Origin: Owenia fusiformis
Lineage: Eukaryota > Annelida > Polychaeta > Sabellida > Oweniidae
DNA length: 64,000 nt
Direction of reading: 5' to 3'
Assembly: GCA_903813345.2 (NCBI GenBank)
Contig: CAIIXF020000008.1
Span: forward strand, 6,644,366-6,708,365
Below the pieces are notes generated by a model. That model saw only the letters and a program-made list of their open reading frames with translations. It did no database searches and had not been told where the DNA came from. Position 1 is the first letter of the stretch. The number at the start of each line of letters is the position of its first letter. The translations under genes were made by a program, and so were the position numbers. Positions 36,501 to 47,519 of the stretch are shown in pieces.

Positions 36501-39500
36501 TTACAAAATATCACACATAGAAGTTTTCTGAGTGTCGCTAGTCTCTGACTTTAAATCTGATACACTATAAGAAGCAGGTGGAGGAGTATTATTATGTAAT
36601 GCAACCATTGGGTCAGTTTTAACTTCTGCAGATCGAGTTCGACGTTCATTAACGTCATTAGTTCGCCTTGCACCAGTGTCGTGCATATAATTGACCGTTT
36701 CGACGTCCTGTGATACTGGTGTGATTTTGTTTGGTTTCTTGGTTTGGTGGGTGCGATCAATGTCCTGAGTTAACTGTAAAGGTTCCCTGTATGGTTCAGC
36801 AAGCCATTCCTTTGTTTTTGTCGGTGAGAGTATAGGTGGAGGTGCATGAGGAACAGTTTCTATCGTTTCCCCTGCAAAGAAATGAAAATGATCCAATCAA
36901 AATCCTGTAATCTCTGTTACAGAAAATGTTTTGCGTTGCGTCATCATCTAATCCATACACGTGCACCTTTATCACATACATTTCTGGAATTTGATCATCC
37001 AACAAATTCCAGAAATGTATGTGCTAAATGTGACCCTAAAATAATTAAATCAATAATTCTTATGTGAATTGAATATAGAATATTAGATACTGAAATATCA
37101 AAAGTTCAGTATCAGTTCAGTGAGATTAATATTAAGAACGCTTGCATAAAAGACGCAAATAATTACAGGACTACATTTATCATTTCAAATTGTAACTGCA
37201 ATTTTTGATACTATACCTTTCTTTCCGAAAGAAATTGTAGGATAGAACCCTCCTAATGGAAGAACAATCTTTCGATTGAAAAAAACATTCCTGTTGTCCG
37301 TGAAATACACTACGACGTGCTGTTCCGTGTCAGGATCATTATTACCCCTTGGAAACACCAAGCCACAGCCATATCTATCGCCCTTCCTTGGTTTGCATAC
37401 ATGTATTCTACATGTTATTTCTAAAATAATGAAAATAAATATGGTAACTCTTGACCCTCGATATTCCATATCAGTTTTACGAACGAAATTGTGATTTTTT
37501 GAGTTCAATATAAACTCAGCTGAATTATCATCAACTAAGAATGATGTACAATACGCATAAAGGCATAATCATAGGTGGTTTTCAACATAAGCTTACCATC
37601 CTGACATTGCACATAACCAGTTGTAATCTGATAACCGATGCTTTCTGGGAATGACCCAACTACTGATCTGTTTCCAAGAACATCATTCCCATTCGCTAAA
37701 CCTAAAAATGGAATAAAATCATTGAGTGTGATTGATGGGACAATGGATAGTTTGTATTCAAACATCCAAGGCACTAGATAAAGAGTTCCGACTCACCAAA
37801 AGTCAACGAATGCTTTCCCGAGTATCCCCCAGGAAAGAATTCGAAGTATGGCACCTCTTCACTCAGTGGACATGGTGCTTGCGCATGCTGGTAAAGACTA
37901 TAGATGTCATTCTGATCAACCGTGTGCAGGTTTAGCTTGCAGGCGGTGTCCCCAACTCCGATTCCATTGTTTCGAATCCAGGAAGCCATGATATATTGGT
38001 GCTGGAGAAAATGAGGAGAGAATCATAAAATGAAATGTATAATCATCTTTGAGAATAAAATCAACTTAATTGAGGTGAAATCACTAAACAAAGCTGGACA
38101 CTAGTATTGTGCCATTCTGCCATATCAATTGCAGCTCGTCAAGTTACCAATTTAGTTTATGTTAATCGAGGTGAAATGATGGATGCCAATGTGGTGCGAT
38201 TCTGTTAAATCAGTTAAGGATAGTTAACGGGTTTTTGTATTATATATAAATATGGTCTTTTAGCTGATAAACTTACCAGTTTAAAGTTTGGAATGTGGTC
38301 TATGGTACCAGGCCAATGTATAACTAGTTGAAATGTTCCTGACAATGTCATTGTTGCGTACAGTTTATCAGTCTCGGCACGTACAACATGTCTCAGTATA
38401 ATTTGACTAGACTTTATAAAGTTCACAACAACGCTATCTTTATGTTGGTACTCGACTAATACACCAATTTCATCTTTCTCGTATAATATATTTTCCAAAT
38501 CATGTCCAGCTTCATTCTTTTTGATATTTCTGATCATAAACTGCCGACCACAAACATTCTTCTTGTCATTAAGATATCTTTGTTGCTTTGCAGCTTGTTT
38601 GTTAGTGATTCCCAATATAATTTGGCCATTTCCCTTACCTGTAATAAAGTACAAAAATACAAATGAAATTTTGGGAGACGACTGACGATTTAACCCTACT
38701 TTTTATGATCAACTCATTATTTAAATATGAATGGAATAATGGCAGGCACTATCTTCATATTTAAATGTGTTGGGCATTAAAAGTAGGTTAAACCATCAGC
38801 CGGCAGTTAAATTCGCGAATGCTACATAAGATTCTATATATATTAAATGAGGGTTTGTATCTTCAACTTGCACCAACTTCATATCCAAGAGCTCACCAAA
38901 TTGAGTAACTTTCAATGTAAAGTAATTGCATCCTGTTTTCGTCATTCTCGTTTTCCTGTGCTGTACAATGGTCAGTTCCTTATCAGAGGTCACCGTGACT
39001 ACTGATCCATATGATACATTTGTATCATCTATAGTAACACATGTTGAGTTCGAAACAAAATACGGAGCTTTAAGTCTCCGAGCCAGACGTGCAGCATGTG
39101 TGATTCTGGCAATACCGTTAGAAATATCACTATGATTGTCGTGCTTATCAGTTTGTTTTTCCCATTTGGCACTTGGGTTATTCGTTGATGATTCTTCTTC
39201 ACAGCTATTTGAGTTATTTGTGGCACTATTTTGTTTTTCTTTTGTAGAGTCTGGAGCAATGTACTCTGAATCACTTTCTGAATCACTTGGATCTTCATCC
39301 CCCAGTTGTTCTGCTTCTTTGATTAGTTTTTCACTCTCATTAATAAATGGCGATTTCTTTATTTGAATATCAGTTGGCGGAATTGGATGTTTGATGTAGC
39401 GTATTGTGTCTTCTGCAGTAAAAGACAAATAATTTTATCTACCATCAAAATTACTTTATGTAACAGTTATATTACAACGAGCATATAAGACTGGATAAAA

Positions 39501-42500
39501 TCCTATCACGAGAAAATCATGAGATATTCTTTATATTCCATATTTAAAGGATGCTTGTCATGTGCTTTTAATTGGTCGGCCATTGTTAATATTGGCCTCG
39601 TTTTGAGTGAAGCTGCAATAATCCGTTAGTCATCCACGGCGAAACATCAAATAGCTTTGTGAAAATAAGCCTAAAATACTGTTCTTGACATTATATTGGA
39701 ATAAGGTTAAGAATAAATTACAGATGTATGTGACAAATCCGCGCATACCTATAGTACATAACCCTACTGTTGGATATACGAGGAAGGGGATAAAGGTTGT
39801 ATAGTGGGCAACAACAAGACCATTCTTGGTGAAATATACGATAGCTTCATTGCCAACACGTCTGACATCTTCCTGCCATGTAATATCGTGGAGTCAAAGA
39901 ACACCACACCCCATACGATCACCTTGTCTACACCTCATTTCATTGGACAAATCTAAAATGATTAATTGAATGCAAAAATCAATATATGAAAAAAATCGAG
40001 GCTTCATTTTTGATGGGATTTCTAAAATGGTGACATTGCACTTTTGTGCAAGTTTATGCCTAATCAACTTATGTTGCATTAAGATTCTCCTTGACAGACG
40101 AGAATACACAAAGCAGGCAGAAGTACAGTAGTCCAGATATTTATTACCGTGTGAATATGTGGCACTCTGAACCATATGTAGAGAAAAAAGATGCAGTTGT
40201 ATTTTAGCGGACTTTAATTCAATTATTAAATCACTCACTTGCATCGTTGTATGGCCATATGGCTTGGTCATCTCTGAGGACTTTACCGTTATCACCATGG
40301 TAACCTATGGTGTCAGGAGTCCATCCGGGGTATTTGAACTTATCAAAGACTGGGGGAGACAAGCCCACTGCTGGTCCGGCTGCAGTATCAACCATGAGTA
40401 TCACCTCTACTTCAAAATAGGTCCATGCTATGAATAGATAACAAACATTAAAACTGTTCCAGTAGAAACATACATAATTCATATATTCATAGGAGTTAAA
40501 TAAAATATGTCGTTGGTTGAAACTAACTTGGATTGAATGGTCTTGGCGCCTGTGCACTAAATCCCAGTCTTGTGTCATCAAAAGCTGCTAATCGTACTGT
40601 TAGATCACCTTCCTTTACTTCAACCTCTGGACTTGTCAACCAATGTCTTAAAGAATCCTGGAAATAATTAGTATTGTTGAAGGGAAATATTATATAAAGC
40701 TTTGTCTAGTATGTAAATCAAGATTTCAAGATTATATAAAAACAACTGTATCGTTCGTACACATCAGAAATGATGTCTACTTACAATGTTTGCTACATCA
40801 TTTTCAAGTTGCACGTCCTCCTTAGGCCACGTTACTTGCAGTTCTCCAATCCCACCTACACTAAGACCTATAGTGGCATGTAGCTGGGATATCGGAATAT
40901 GAGCCCATTCTCTGAACACCAACTGCTTGTTATGGAAGAAATTTACCAATGATTGGTAGGCGTCGATCTTTTCTAAATAAACTGCAACAGTGTCACCTGG
41001 AATGGAATATGGTAATACTATTTTATCAGTAGGCTCTTAGGTGAATTTTTTGGAGACAGTTTGTGACTTGTTTTTTCAACCGAAATATCAAATCTTTATA
41101 AAGAGTAAAAATTCTGTTTTGAATTTTTTCATCCTCAAGAGCAGGTGCTCAGATTCCGGAATATTTTGTGGATCTTGGAGCCGTACGATCGAAGGATGAG
41201 ATATTTTGGTAGATTGTTAGTTATGATATAAATCCATTGCTATACTTTATGTTTCTTGATTTCTACGAGTTATTCATTCACCTATGTCATATGATCGGTA
41301 TGTCCTCTTTCCAGAGCCACCATTAAATACGCCACCGTCGTTACTATGGTAACGAACAGATTTCCCGACGTTCCATTGGCACTGCTCACCAGCATCTACT
41401 TTAACATTCAGGCCGAACATTATGAAGGATCCCTCTGAAATATAAATTATTCATGGACTTCTTTGGGAGAAGTTTTACGTTACGTAGCTTAAATATGGAA
41501 ATTCACTTGATATACATATGAATTTCTGATGATTCTCTTTTTGTCAAATCGTTGTTGTGTTGTTTCATACGGTTGCTAAAATAATGGCAATTCGATGCAT
41601 CTACCCTTTATAAAGAATACGTAGTATAGCGGAACTCTGGCAACGAGATGGCAAACGTAATACCCGTCCCTTACTGACAACTGAACCTTTATGATTTTAT
41701 CCTTATATATGGTAGTATGGACGACCATGCATTTAATGATTTTACCCTCATGTATGGTAGCTTGGACTTATCTTTGATAAAGTAGTGGAAAAGTACACGG
41801 TTGATAATTTCGCCCAAAAGTGTAGTTTTATCTTCACCCTCATATCGTAGTATTGATGTGTCTCTTATGAAAGAGTGACAGACTGTGTCATTGACCACTT
41901 ACCATTTAATGATTTCACCCTCACACCGTAGTATTGATGTGTCTCTTATGAAAGAGTGACAGGTTGTGTCATTGACCACTTACCATGTAATGATTTCACC
42001 CTCATAGAGTAGTATTGATGTGTCTCTTATGAGAGTGACAGGCTGTGTCATTGACCACTTACCATTTAATGATTTCACCCTCACATAGTAGTATTGATGT
42101 GTCTCTTATGAAAGAGTGATAGTGTCATTGACCACTTACCATTTAATGATTTCACCCTCACATAGTAGTATTGATGTGTCTCTTATGAAAGAGTGACAGA
42201 CTGTGTCATTGACCACTTACCATTTAATGATTTCACCCTCACACCGTAGTATTGATGTGTCTCTTATGAAAGAGTGACAGGTTGTGTCATTGACCACTTA
42301 CCATGTAATGATTTCACCCTCATAGAGTAGTATTGATGTGTCTCTTATGAGAGTGACAGGCTGTGTCATTGACCACTTACCATTTAATGATTTCACCCTC
42401 ACATAGTAGTATTGGTGTGTCTCTTATGAGAGTGACAGGCTGTGTCATTGACCACTTACCATTTAATGATTTCACCCTCACATCGTAGTTTTGATGTGTC

Positions 42501-43748
42501 TCTTATGGGAGTGACAGGCTGTGTCATTGACCACTTACCATGTAATGATTTCACCCTCACAACGTAGTATTGATGTGTCTCTTATGGGAGTGACAGGCTG
42601 TGTCATTGACCACTTACCATTTAATGATTTCACCCGCACATCGTAGTATTGATGTGTCTCTTATGAGAGTGACAGGCTGTGTCATTGACCACTTACATTT
42701 AATGATTTCACCCTCACATCGTAGTATTGGTGTGCCTCTTATGAGAGTGACAGGCTGTGTCATTGACCACTTACCATTTAATGATTTCACCCTCACATCG
42801 TTGTATTGATGTGTCCCTTATGAGAGTGACAGGCTGTGTTATTGACCACTTACAATTTAATGATTTCACCCGCACATCGTAGTATTGATGTGTCTCTAAT
42901 GAGAGTGACAGGCTGTGTCATTGACCACTTACCATTTAATGATTTCACCCTCACATCGTAGTATTGGTGTGCCTCTTATGAGAGTGACAGGCTGTGTCAT
43001 TGACCACTTACCATTTAATGATTTCACCCTCACATCGTTGTATTGATGTGTCCCTTATGAGAGTGACAGGCTGTGTTATTGACCACTTACAATTTAATGA
43101 TTTCACCCGCACATCGTAGTATTGATGTGTCTCTAATGAGAGTGACAGGCTGTGTCATCGACCACTTACCATTTAATGATTTCACCCTCACATCGTAGTA
43201 TTGATGTGTCTCTTATGAGAGTGACAGGCTGTGTCATTGACCACTTACCATTTAATGATTTCACCCTCACATCGTAGTATTGATGTGTCTCTCATGAGAG
43301 TGACAGGCTGTGTCATTGACCACTTACCATTTAATGATTTCACCCTCACATCGTAGTATTGATGTGTCTCTCATGAGAGTGACAGGCTGTGTCATTGACC
43401 ACTTACCATTCAATGATTTCACCCTCACATCGTAGTATTGATGTGTCTCTTATGAAAGAGTGATAGTGTCATTGACCACTTACCATGTAATGATTTCACC
43501 CTCATCGAGTAGTATTGATGTGTCTCTTATGAGAGTGACAGGCTGCGTCATTGACCACTTACCATTTAATGATTTCACCTTCATCGAGTAGTATGGCCGT
43601 GTCTCTGATAAAGGTGTCGCACACTGTATAATGTTTCTCAAGATATGATCCTTCCTGTCATCAACCACAGTTACTTGTCCATGGTGTGTACCACTCACAA
43701 TAAAATTATCAGATTTATGAAAGTCAGAGGATTCCATATTGTTATGGT
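36501..43748 (-). CDS. Multi-SPRY protein, SPRYD3-like (12 exons; in-frame TGA in exon 6)
   Basis: Minus-strand exons: 43748-43563, 41434-41282, 40996-40785, 40657-40528, 40427-40239, 39952-39749, 39412-38897, 38638-38277, 38001-37797, 37701-37597, 37420-37217 and 36871-36501. All junctions keep phase (about 945 codons). Four SPRY domains are visible. Each shows parts of the family pattern: YF.v.v, IGYHGDNGK, GDRxGCG, VYFTxN and YPT. The last resembles SPRYD3 in its GCG...FPR...VVVYFT...GGFYPT run. SPRY domains are intracellular protein-binding modules; no signal peptide or membrane segment is seen. Exon 7 carries an acidic linker (DEDPSDSESDSEY) and exon 12 a disordered tail. A TGA at 39896-39894 interrupts SPRY B, so this may be a pseudogene, a null allele or a sequence error. 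The 5' end is uncertain: ATG 43737 may be the start, or exons may lie upstream. Confidence 0.78.
36973..37023. repeat. Perfect 21-bp inverted repeat (hairpin), intronic
   Basis: Arms at 36973-36993 and 37003-37023 are exact reverse complements over 21 bases, with a 9-base loop. The site lies in the last intron of the SPRY gene. The arms contain TTCTGGAA. Confidence 0.9.
38687..38826. mobile_element. Palindromic MITE, copy c (in intron 7 of the SPRY gene)
   Basis: The core ATGAATGGAATAATGGCAGG and flanks CTACTTTTTATGATCAACTC / GTTGGGCATTAAAAGTAGG match the family. The right end reads GCCGGC...ATTCGCGAATGC. The element lies just 3' of exon 7 on the minus strand and is about 70 bases from its donor (38897/38896). 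Confidence 0.7.
39749..40657 (-). CDS. SPRY gene exons 4-6, SPRY B
   Basis: Exons 40657-40528, 40427-40239 and 39952-39749 encode RLAAFDDTRLGFS, YFEVEVILMVD, PGWTPDTIGYHGDNGKV, GDRMGCGV and VYFTKNGLVVAHY with YPTVGLCTI. This is the best match to the SPRY consensus in the window. The TGA at 39896-39894 falls just after GDRMGCGVL, and the same frame continues with intact SPRY sequence to the donor. It is a point nonsense change, not a frameshift. Confidence 0.8.
41282..43748 (-). CDS. SPRY gene exons 1-2, SPRY A first half, with alternative acceptor
   Basis: Exon 1 (43748-43563) encodes HGQVTVVDD and YYSMKVKSL. Exon 2 (41434-41282) continues with FIMFGLNVKV and VGKSVRYHSNDGG, the early SPRY strands; the domain ends in exon 3 (GDTVAVYLE, ATIGLSVGG). 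A second acceptor 30 bases further 5' (exon start 43778) is also open and in phase. An ATG at 43737 follows either acceptor. The intron between these exons is almost entirely a minisatellite. Confidence 0.7.
41690..43575 (-). repeat. Minisatellite of about 79-bp units derived from an exon/intron junction
   Basis: About 22 units lie between 41831 and 43563, with a few degenerate ones down to about 41690. Read on the minus strand, each holds the last ~45 bases of SPRY exon 1 (GGTGAAATCATTAAATG) and the first ~35 bases of its intron, including GTAAGTGG. Every clear unit I checked keeps the GTAAGTGG donor. Spacing is mostly 79 bases, with some 78 and 81. Blocks of three to four units are themselves repeated: CATAGAGTAG at about 42003 and 42321, and CATCGTTGTATTGATG at about 42800 and 43037. 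Confidence 0.92.
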
Positions 43749-43784
43749 CTGATGTACTGTTTTCACTTAAATTATGGTCTACAT

Positions 43785-44103
43785 CAATTCATCTCTGTTG
43801 AACCATTAATGTACGTATATATATACTATATTACCATCACAAGACAAAATCGTGTTTAATAACTAGCAATACCAATGGTACACCCATCTTACCCGGTGCT
43901 TAGTAGTCGCAATCCTTGATTATTGATACACTTATTTGGAAGGTTATTTGAGCTTACCCTTTGGTATTGATACACTTATCTGTGGTTTTTAGGCCTGAAT
44001 ACTGAGCTTTATTTTTTTAATTATTGAGTCTTATTCTATTTCATTAATATGTAGTTGACTTTGTAACTACGGGCGTGATATGATAGGTCTATTACATAAT
44101 ATG
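43785..44103. other. Flank between the SPRY gene and the mariner element
   Basis: AT-rich sequence with no exon that I can support. It may hold an upstream exon or the promoter of the minus-strand SPRY gene. A short direct repeat (ATTGATACACTTAT at about 43921 and 43967) is visible. Confidence 0.4.
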
Positions 44104-44105
44104 TA

Positions 44106-44294
44106 CAGGGTGATCCAGAAGTAACGTCAAAGACATTGTAATTTCAAAAGTATTCATCAGATCTTCATGAAATTTGGTATACATGTACCCACAACATTTC
44201 TGAGTTACCATCTCAAAGATTGGAATTCAATCATTTCATTGGTTGAAATTATGGTTGCTATAGTAACCCGATATCGCGTAACCCGGGGCAAATT
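44106..44294 (+). repeat. Left terminal inverted repeat of the mariner element
   Basis: It pairs with 45766-45954 over about 189 bases with very few differences, so the element is fairly young. It contains GGTTGCTATAGTAACC, an internal palindrome. Confidence 0.9.
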
Positions 44295-44527
44295 GAAGAG
44301 AAACCATAACGTTTTTGTGAATTTCTCTAATTTAAAAAGTCAGTAACATTTGAAAATGTTCATTGTTTGTTTTCTATGATTTTTATATTTGTTGCCATGG
44401 TAACAAATATGTAATAGTTGTGATGTCACAATAGGCATTCATAAAAAGCTTTCAATTTCTTTGAATTGCTTCCATCATCCATGACAAATACTAACATGAC
44501 CAAGGACACTAACCCACCCAATTCAAG

Positions 44528-45650
44528 ATGGCGCCAAGTCAGAGTAAAATAGAGCAAAGAACAAACATTAAGTTCTGTGTAAAGTTGGGGAAAGGTGTAA
44601 AAGAGACTATAAGACAGATAAAGAAGGCATATGGTAAAGCTGCCATTGCTGAGAGAAACATTTACAGGTGGTTTAACAAGTATTCCAGTGGATATGATGA
44701 AGTGGTAGACAAGCAGCGAGGAGGCAGGCCAGTGTCGTCATTCGATGATCAAACCATCAAAGCAATTGAAGCTGATGTTATGGACAATAGGCAAATTTCT
44801 ATCAGAGAATTGGCTGAAAAACACGATCTGAGCTATGGGACTGTGCAACGGATACTGACAAAGAACTGTCTGTTAAAGAAGGTGTCTGCTAAATGGGTGC
44901 TCATCATTGCTATCATTCTACATCCCAGAGACCACGCAACAAAGTTCATCGTGGAAACATGACAACTCCCCAACACCAACCAAGCCTAAAATAGTACCAG
45001 GAATTCCACAAAAGAAACAAATGGTTGTGACATTCTTTGACATTAGAGGAATGGTGTTAACCCATTTTGTTCCCATTGGCCAGAGAATTAATGCCGTTTA
45101 CATTGCAAAGGTAAGATATCATTTGTTCTAATAATACATCACACTGTGAATTTTATTTTTAAATTAAAGTATTTAAATGTTGTTCACTGTCAATATAATT
45201 ATAACTCCATGGCCATGATTCAAATCCAAATCCAATCAATGAAACAACTGGTTCAACAACCATTAAACATTTGTTTTTCAGGTTCTGAAGCGTGATCTTC
45301 AACGTTCCCTGAGGAAAAAGCGTCCCGGACATCTGCAGCAGTTTATCTTGCATTTGGACAATGCCCCTACGCACACTGCAATCCTGACCAGCAACACAGT
45401 CCAAACACTTGGATTTCAACAACTTGAACATGCCCCTTATTCACCTGATCTTGCCCCCAGTGACTTTTATTTGTATGGGGAACTAAAAAGAAACCTTAGT
45501 GGAAATAATTTTCAATCCTGTGAGGAATTGAAAAATGCCGTAGTACTAGCCCTACAAGGAATGAGTTCTAATGGATTTAATTCTGTGTTCAAGGAATGGG
45601 TATCCAGACATGAGAAATGTGTTGCAAATGGTGGCAATTATGTAGAATGA
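44528..45650 (+). pseudogene. Mariner transposase, internally deleted, with an apparent intron
   Basis: The N-terminal frame (44528 on) has two helix-turn-helix-like parts (NIYRWFNKYSSGYDEVVD and RGGRP, then ISIRELAEKHDLSYGTVQRI). After KKVSAKWV near 44899 the frame shifts to one reading FYIPETTQQSSSW. The segment that should carry the first catalytic Asp (the GDE-type motif) is missing. Sequence then continues to 45110. A GT-AG interval at 45111-45281 contains an in-frame stop. The last part (45282-45650) has HLDNAPTHTA and YSPDLAPSDFYLY, with 34 residues between the two Asp, the D34D spacing of mariners. The copy is therefore inactive. Confidence 0.88.
45111..45281 (+). other. Probable intron inside the mariner transposase
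   Basis: The interval starts GTAAGATATC and ends TTGTTTTTCAG. Removing it joins YIAK to VLKRDLQRSL in phase 0, matching the continuity expected of a mariner transposase. It contains a stop in the coding frame. It could instead be an AT-rich insertion that happens to have splice-like ends. Confidence 0.6.
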
Positions 45651-45765
45651 ACTATTATTAGTAACTGTGCAATAGTATGATTTATATTGTTGTGAAATAA
45701 AATGTTGAGGATATAACAATTTCAGATCTTGTTGATATTTTGAGATTACGCATTACACGTTAAGT

Positions 45766-45954
45766 AATTTGCCCCGGGTTACGCGATATCGGGTTACTAT
45801 AGCAACCATAATTTCAACCAATGAAATGATTGAATTCCAATCTTTGAGATGGTAACTCAGAAATGTTGTGGGTACATGTATACCAAATTTCATGAAGATC
45901 TGATGAATACTTTTGAAATTACAACATCTTTGACGTTACTTCTGGATCACCCTG
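45766..45954 (-). repeat. Right terminal inverted repeat of the mariner element
   Basis: Reverse complement of 44106-44294, ending TTCTGGATCACCCTG before the TA duplication. Confidence 0.9.
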
Positions 45955-45956
45955 TA

Positions 45957-46903
45957 TATATAAATATCGCGATTATTAATGAATCTAGAAGAAGACTAAT
46001 CATTAAAACAAACTTAGACGACATTTAATATTTCAAGAAAAATAATTTGATAGATAAATTATAGTCTCTTAGTAAAAAATTTAAGGGAAACGGGTTTCGT
46101 GATTTAACAGAGGACAGCAAGGTGTTTACGATTCCGGGTTTACGATATTTATTTAGTTTGTAGATTAAAGATTCTTATTTAAAGACAACGTCGACTTTAG
46201 GAATTATTTAAGACATCAGTATTCTCAGAAATTGATTATCCGAAACGGATACCAAGTTCTGACCAGCAGACAAACAATTGAAGACATGGGCTAAGTTTGT
46301 TTATTTAACGGTTAGATTTGTTAATGACTTAATGATCCGTATTGTAATCTCTCGGAAGACGTTATTTTTATTTATTCTATACTTTGTATTTGCGTGCATT
46401 GTAGTAAAGTTGATACTTTTATGAACAAGAATGTCCTTTTAATGTCCATTTTGTATGCCTTTTCTTTCCACACTATGTTTTGATTTTGCCTCGATGTTAT
46501 TGTGTCATAGTGTTTTTGCTTTAAAAAAGTCGAGAAATGTCAACTTTTTAATCAAGGAATGTTGGTTAATCTCTTGTGGTAAATCACATTGTTGATGATG
46601 TCAACGGACCATGAGATAACACATTCTCCGGGGAAAGATATCAATATCAGATGTATATCAGATAGAAAAAATAAATATTATAGCAGATGCTAATTGTTTG
46701 CTCTGAAATAATGTGACTAATGACTATTCCAGCGAATCAGGTAGATACATGTATTTCTCCGGTTTTCCCGTAATGAAAGTATTTATTTTTCGTTTCTATT
46801 AATTTGACAAGTAGGGTCGTTGATAAACACATTAACTGTAAAAGTATTTATTGGAAGTACTTGTTTTAACAGTCTTTTCGCTTCTCTTTTTGTCTCTCAA
46901 ATA
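45957..46903. other. Gene-free AT-rich stretch
   Basis: I see no exon, RNA gene or clear repeat between the mariner and the next mobile element. Confidence 0.4.
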
Positions 46904-47131
46904 GCATAGGCGTAGCCAGGGGGAGGGGTGCGGTGCCCCGGGTGTGGTGCATAACCAATAAAATAGAACCATGAAATAGAAGAAGAGACAGAAGCTTCTA
47001 GCTCAATTTTGAAGGAAGTTGCATCTTTTGGCTTGCTTTTGCCACGATCGCACCCCCCTCCCCCCGACTGAAAACCGATATTGTTTTTTTGCCGATGGCA
47101 CCCCCACACTGAAAGTTGGCTACGCCCCTGA
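46904..47131 (+). mobile_element. GGCGTAGCCAG-end element, copy 2
   Basis: Left end AGGCGTAGCCAGGGGGAGG, right end GGCTACGCCCCTG, with the internal marker AAGCTTCTAGCTCAATTTTG. Copy 4 at 55606-55803 carries the same marker in reverse orientation, so the two are one subfamily. It is non-autonomous. Confidence 0.7.
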
Positions 47132-47519
47132 ATATGGATAATATAGGGGCACTATTACGCTGCGTGCAGAGTCTAGTTATAAAACTACAAGAAGACGAAA
47201 CTCTCTTTTAAGAAGTGAAGTCGAACGAATGCAAAGGGTAGGGGACTATAGAATGGGATCATATAAAAGCACAATCTATTTCACAACGCCTTTAACTTTT
47301 TTTCTTCAACTGTTGCCCTTTGTGCATTTAAAAAATAAAATATCTTAATCTGATTTGTTCCACCTTTCTTTTCGCTCAGTTCTGTTATATTATGTCCACA
47401 TGTTGTTAATAGGATTATGTCATTTGCGAAATAGCTGTAAGACATTATGAGAATGAATATGGGAGTTTCCACGATAATGTTGTTCACATGATTTTATACA
47501 CATACCTGCATAACAATCG

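Larger units (their letters stand above)
44106..45954 (+). mobile_element. Mariner-family (Tc1/mariner) DNA transposon with long TIRs
   Basis: The element starts CAGGGTGATCCAGAAGTAAC and ends with its reverse complement. It is flanked by TA on both sides (44104-44105 and 45955-45956), the target duplication expected of Tc1/mariner. The terminal repeats run 44106-44294 and 45766-45954, about 189 bases each, much longer than the roughly 30 bases of typical mariners. The interior carries a defective transposase. It lies just upstream of the minus-strand SPRY gene. Confidence 0.93.

Noticed and set aside
38797-38897. Extending SPRY exon 7 to the end of its long open frame
   Set aside because: The frame runs into MITE copy c and has no donor in the phase needed. 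The GTGAGC donor at 38896 joins TQF to GKGNGQIILG, which fits the SPRY fold.
39894-39896. Selenocysteine codon
   Set aside because: The TGA is not in a known selenoprotein context and no SECIS-like element was recognised near the 3' end. A nonsense change or sequence error is simpler.
41831-43563. CRISPR-like array
   Set aside because: Units are contiguous ~79-bp copies without unique spacers, the host DNA is eukaryotic, and the units match an exon/intron junction.
44391-44404. X-box in the mariner as a host promoter element
   Set aside because: It lies inside the transposon interior and no gene start nearby is supported. It is kept only as part of the motif observation.
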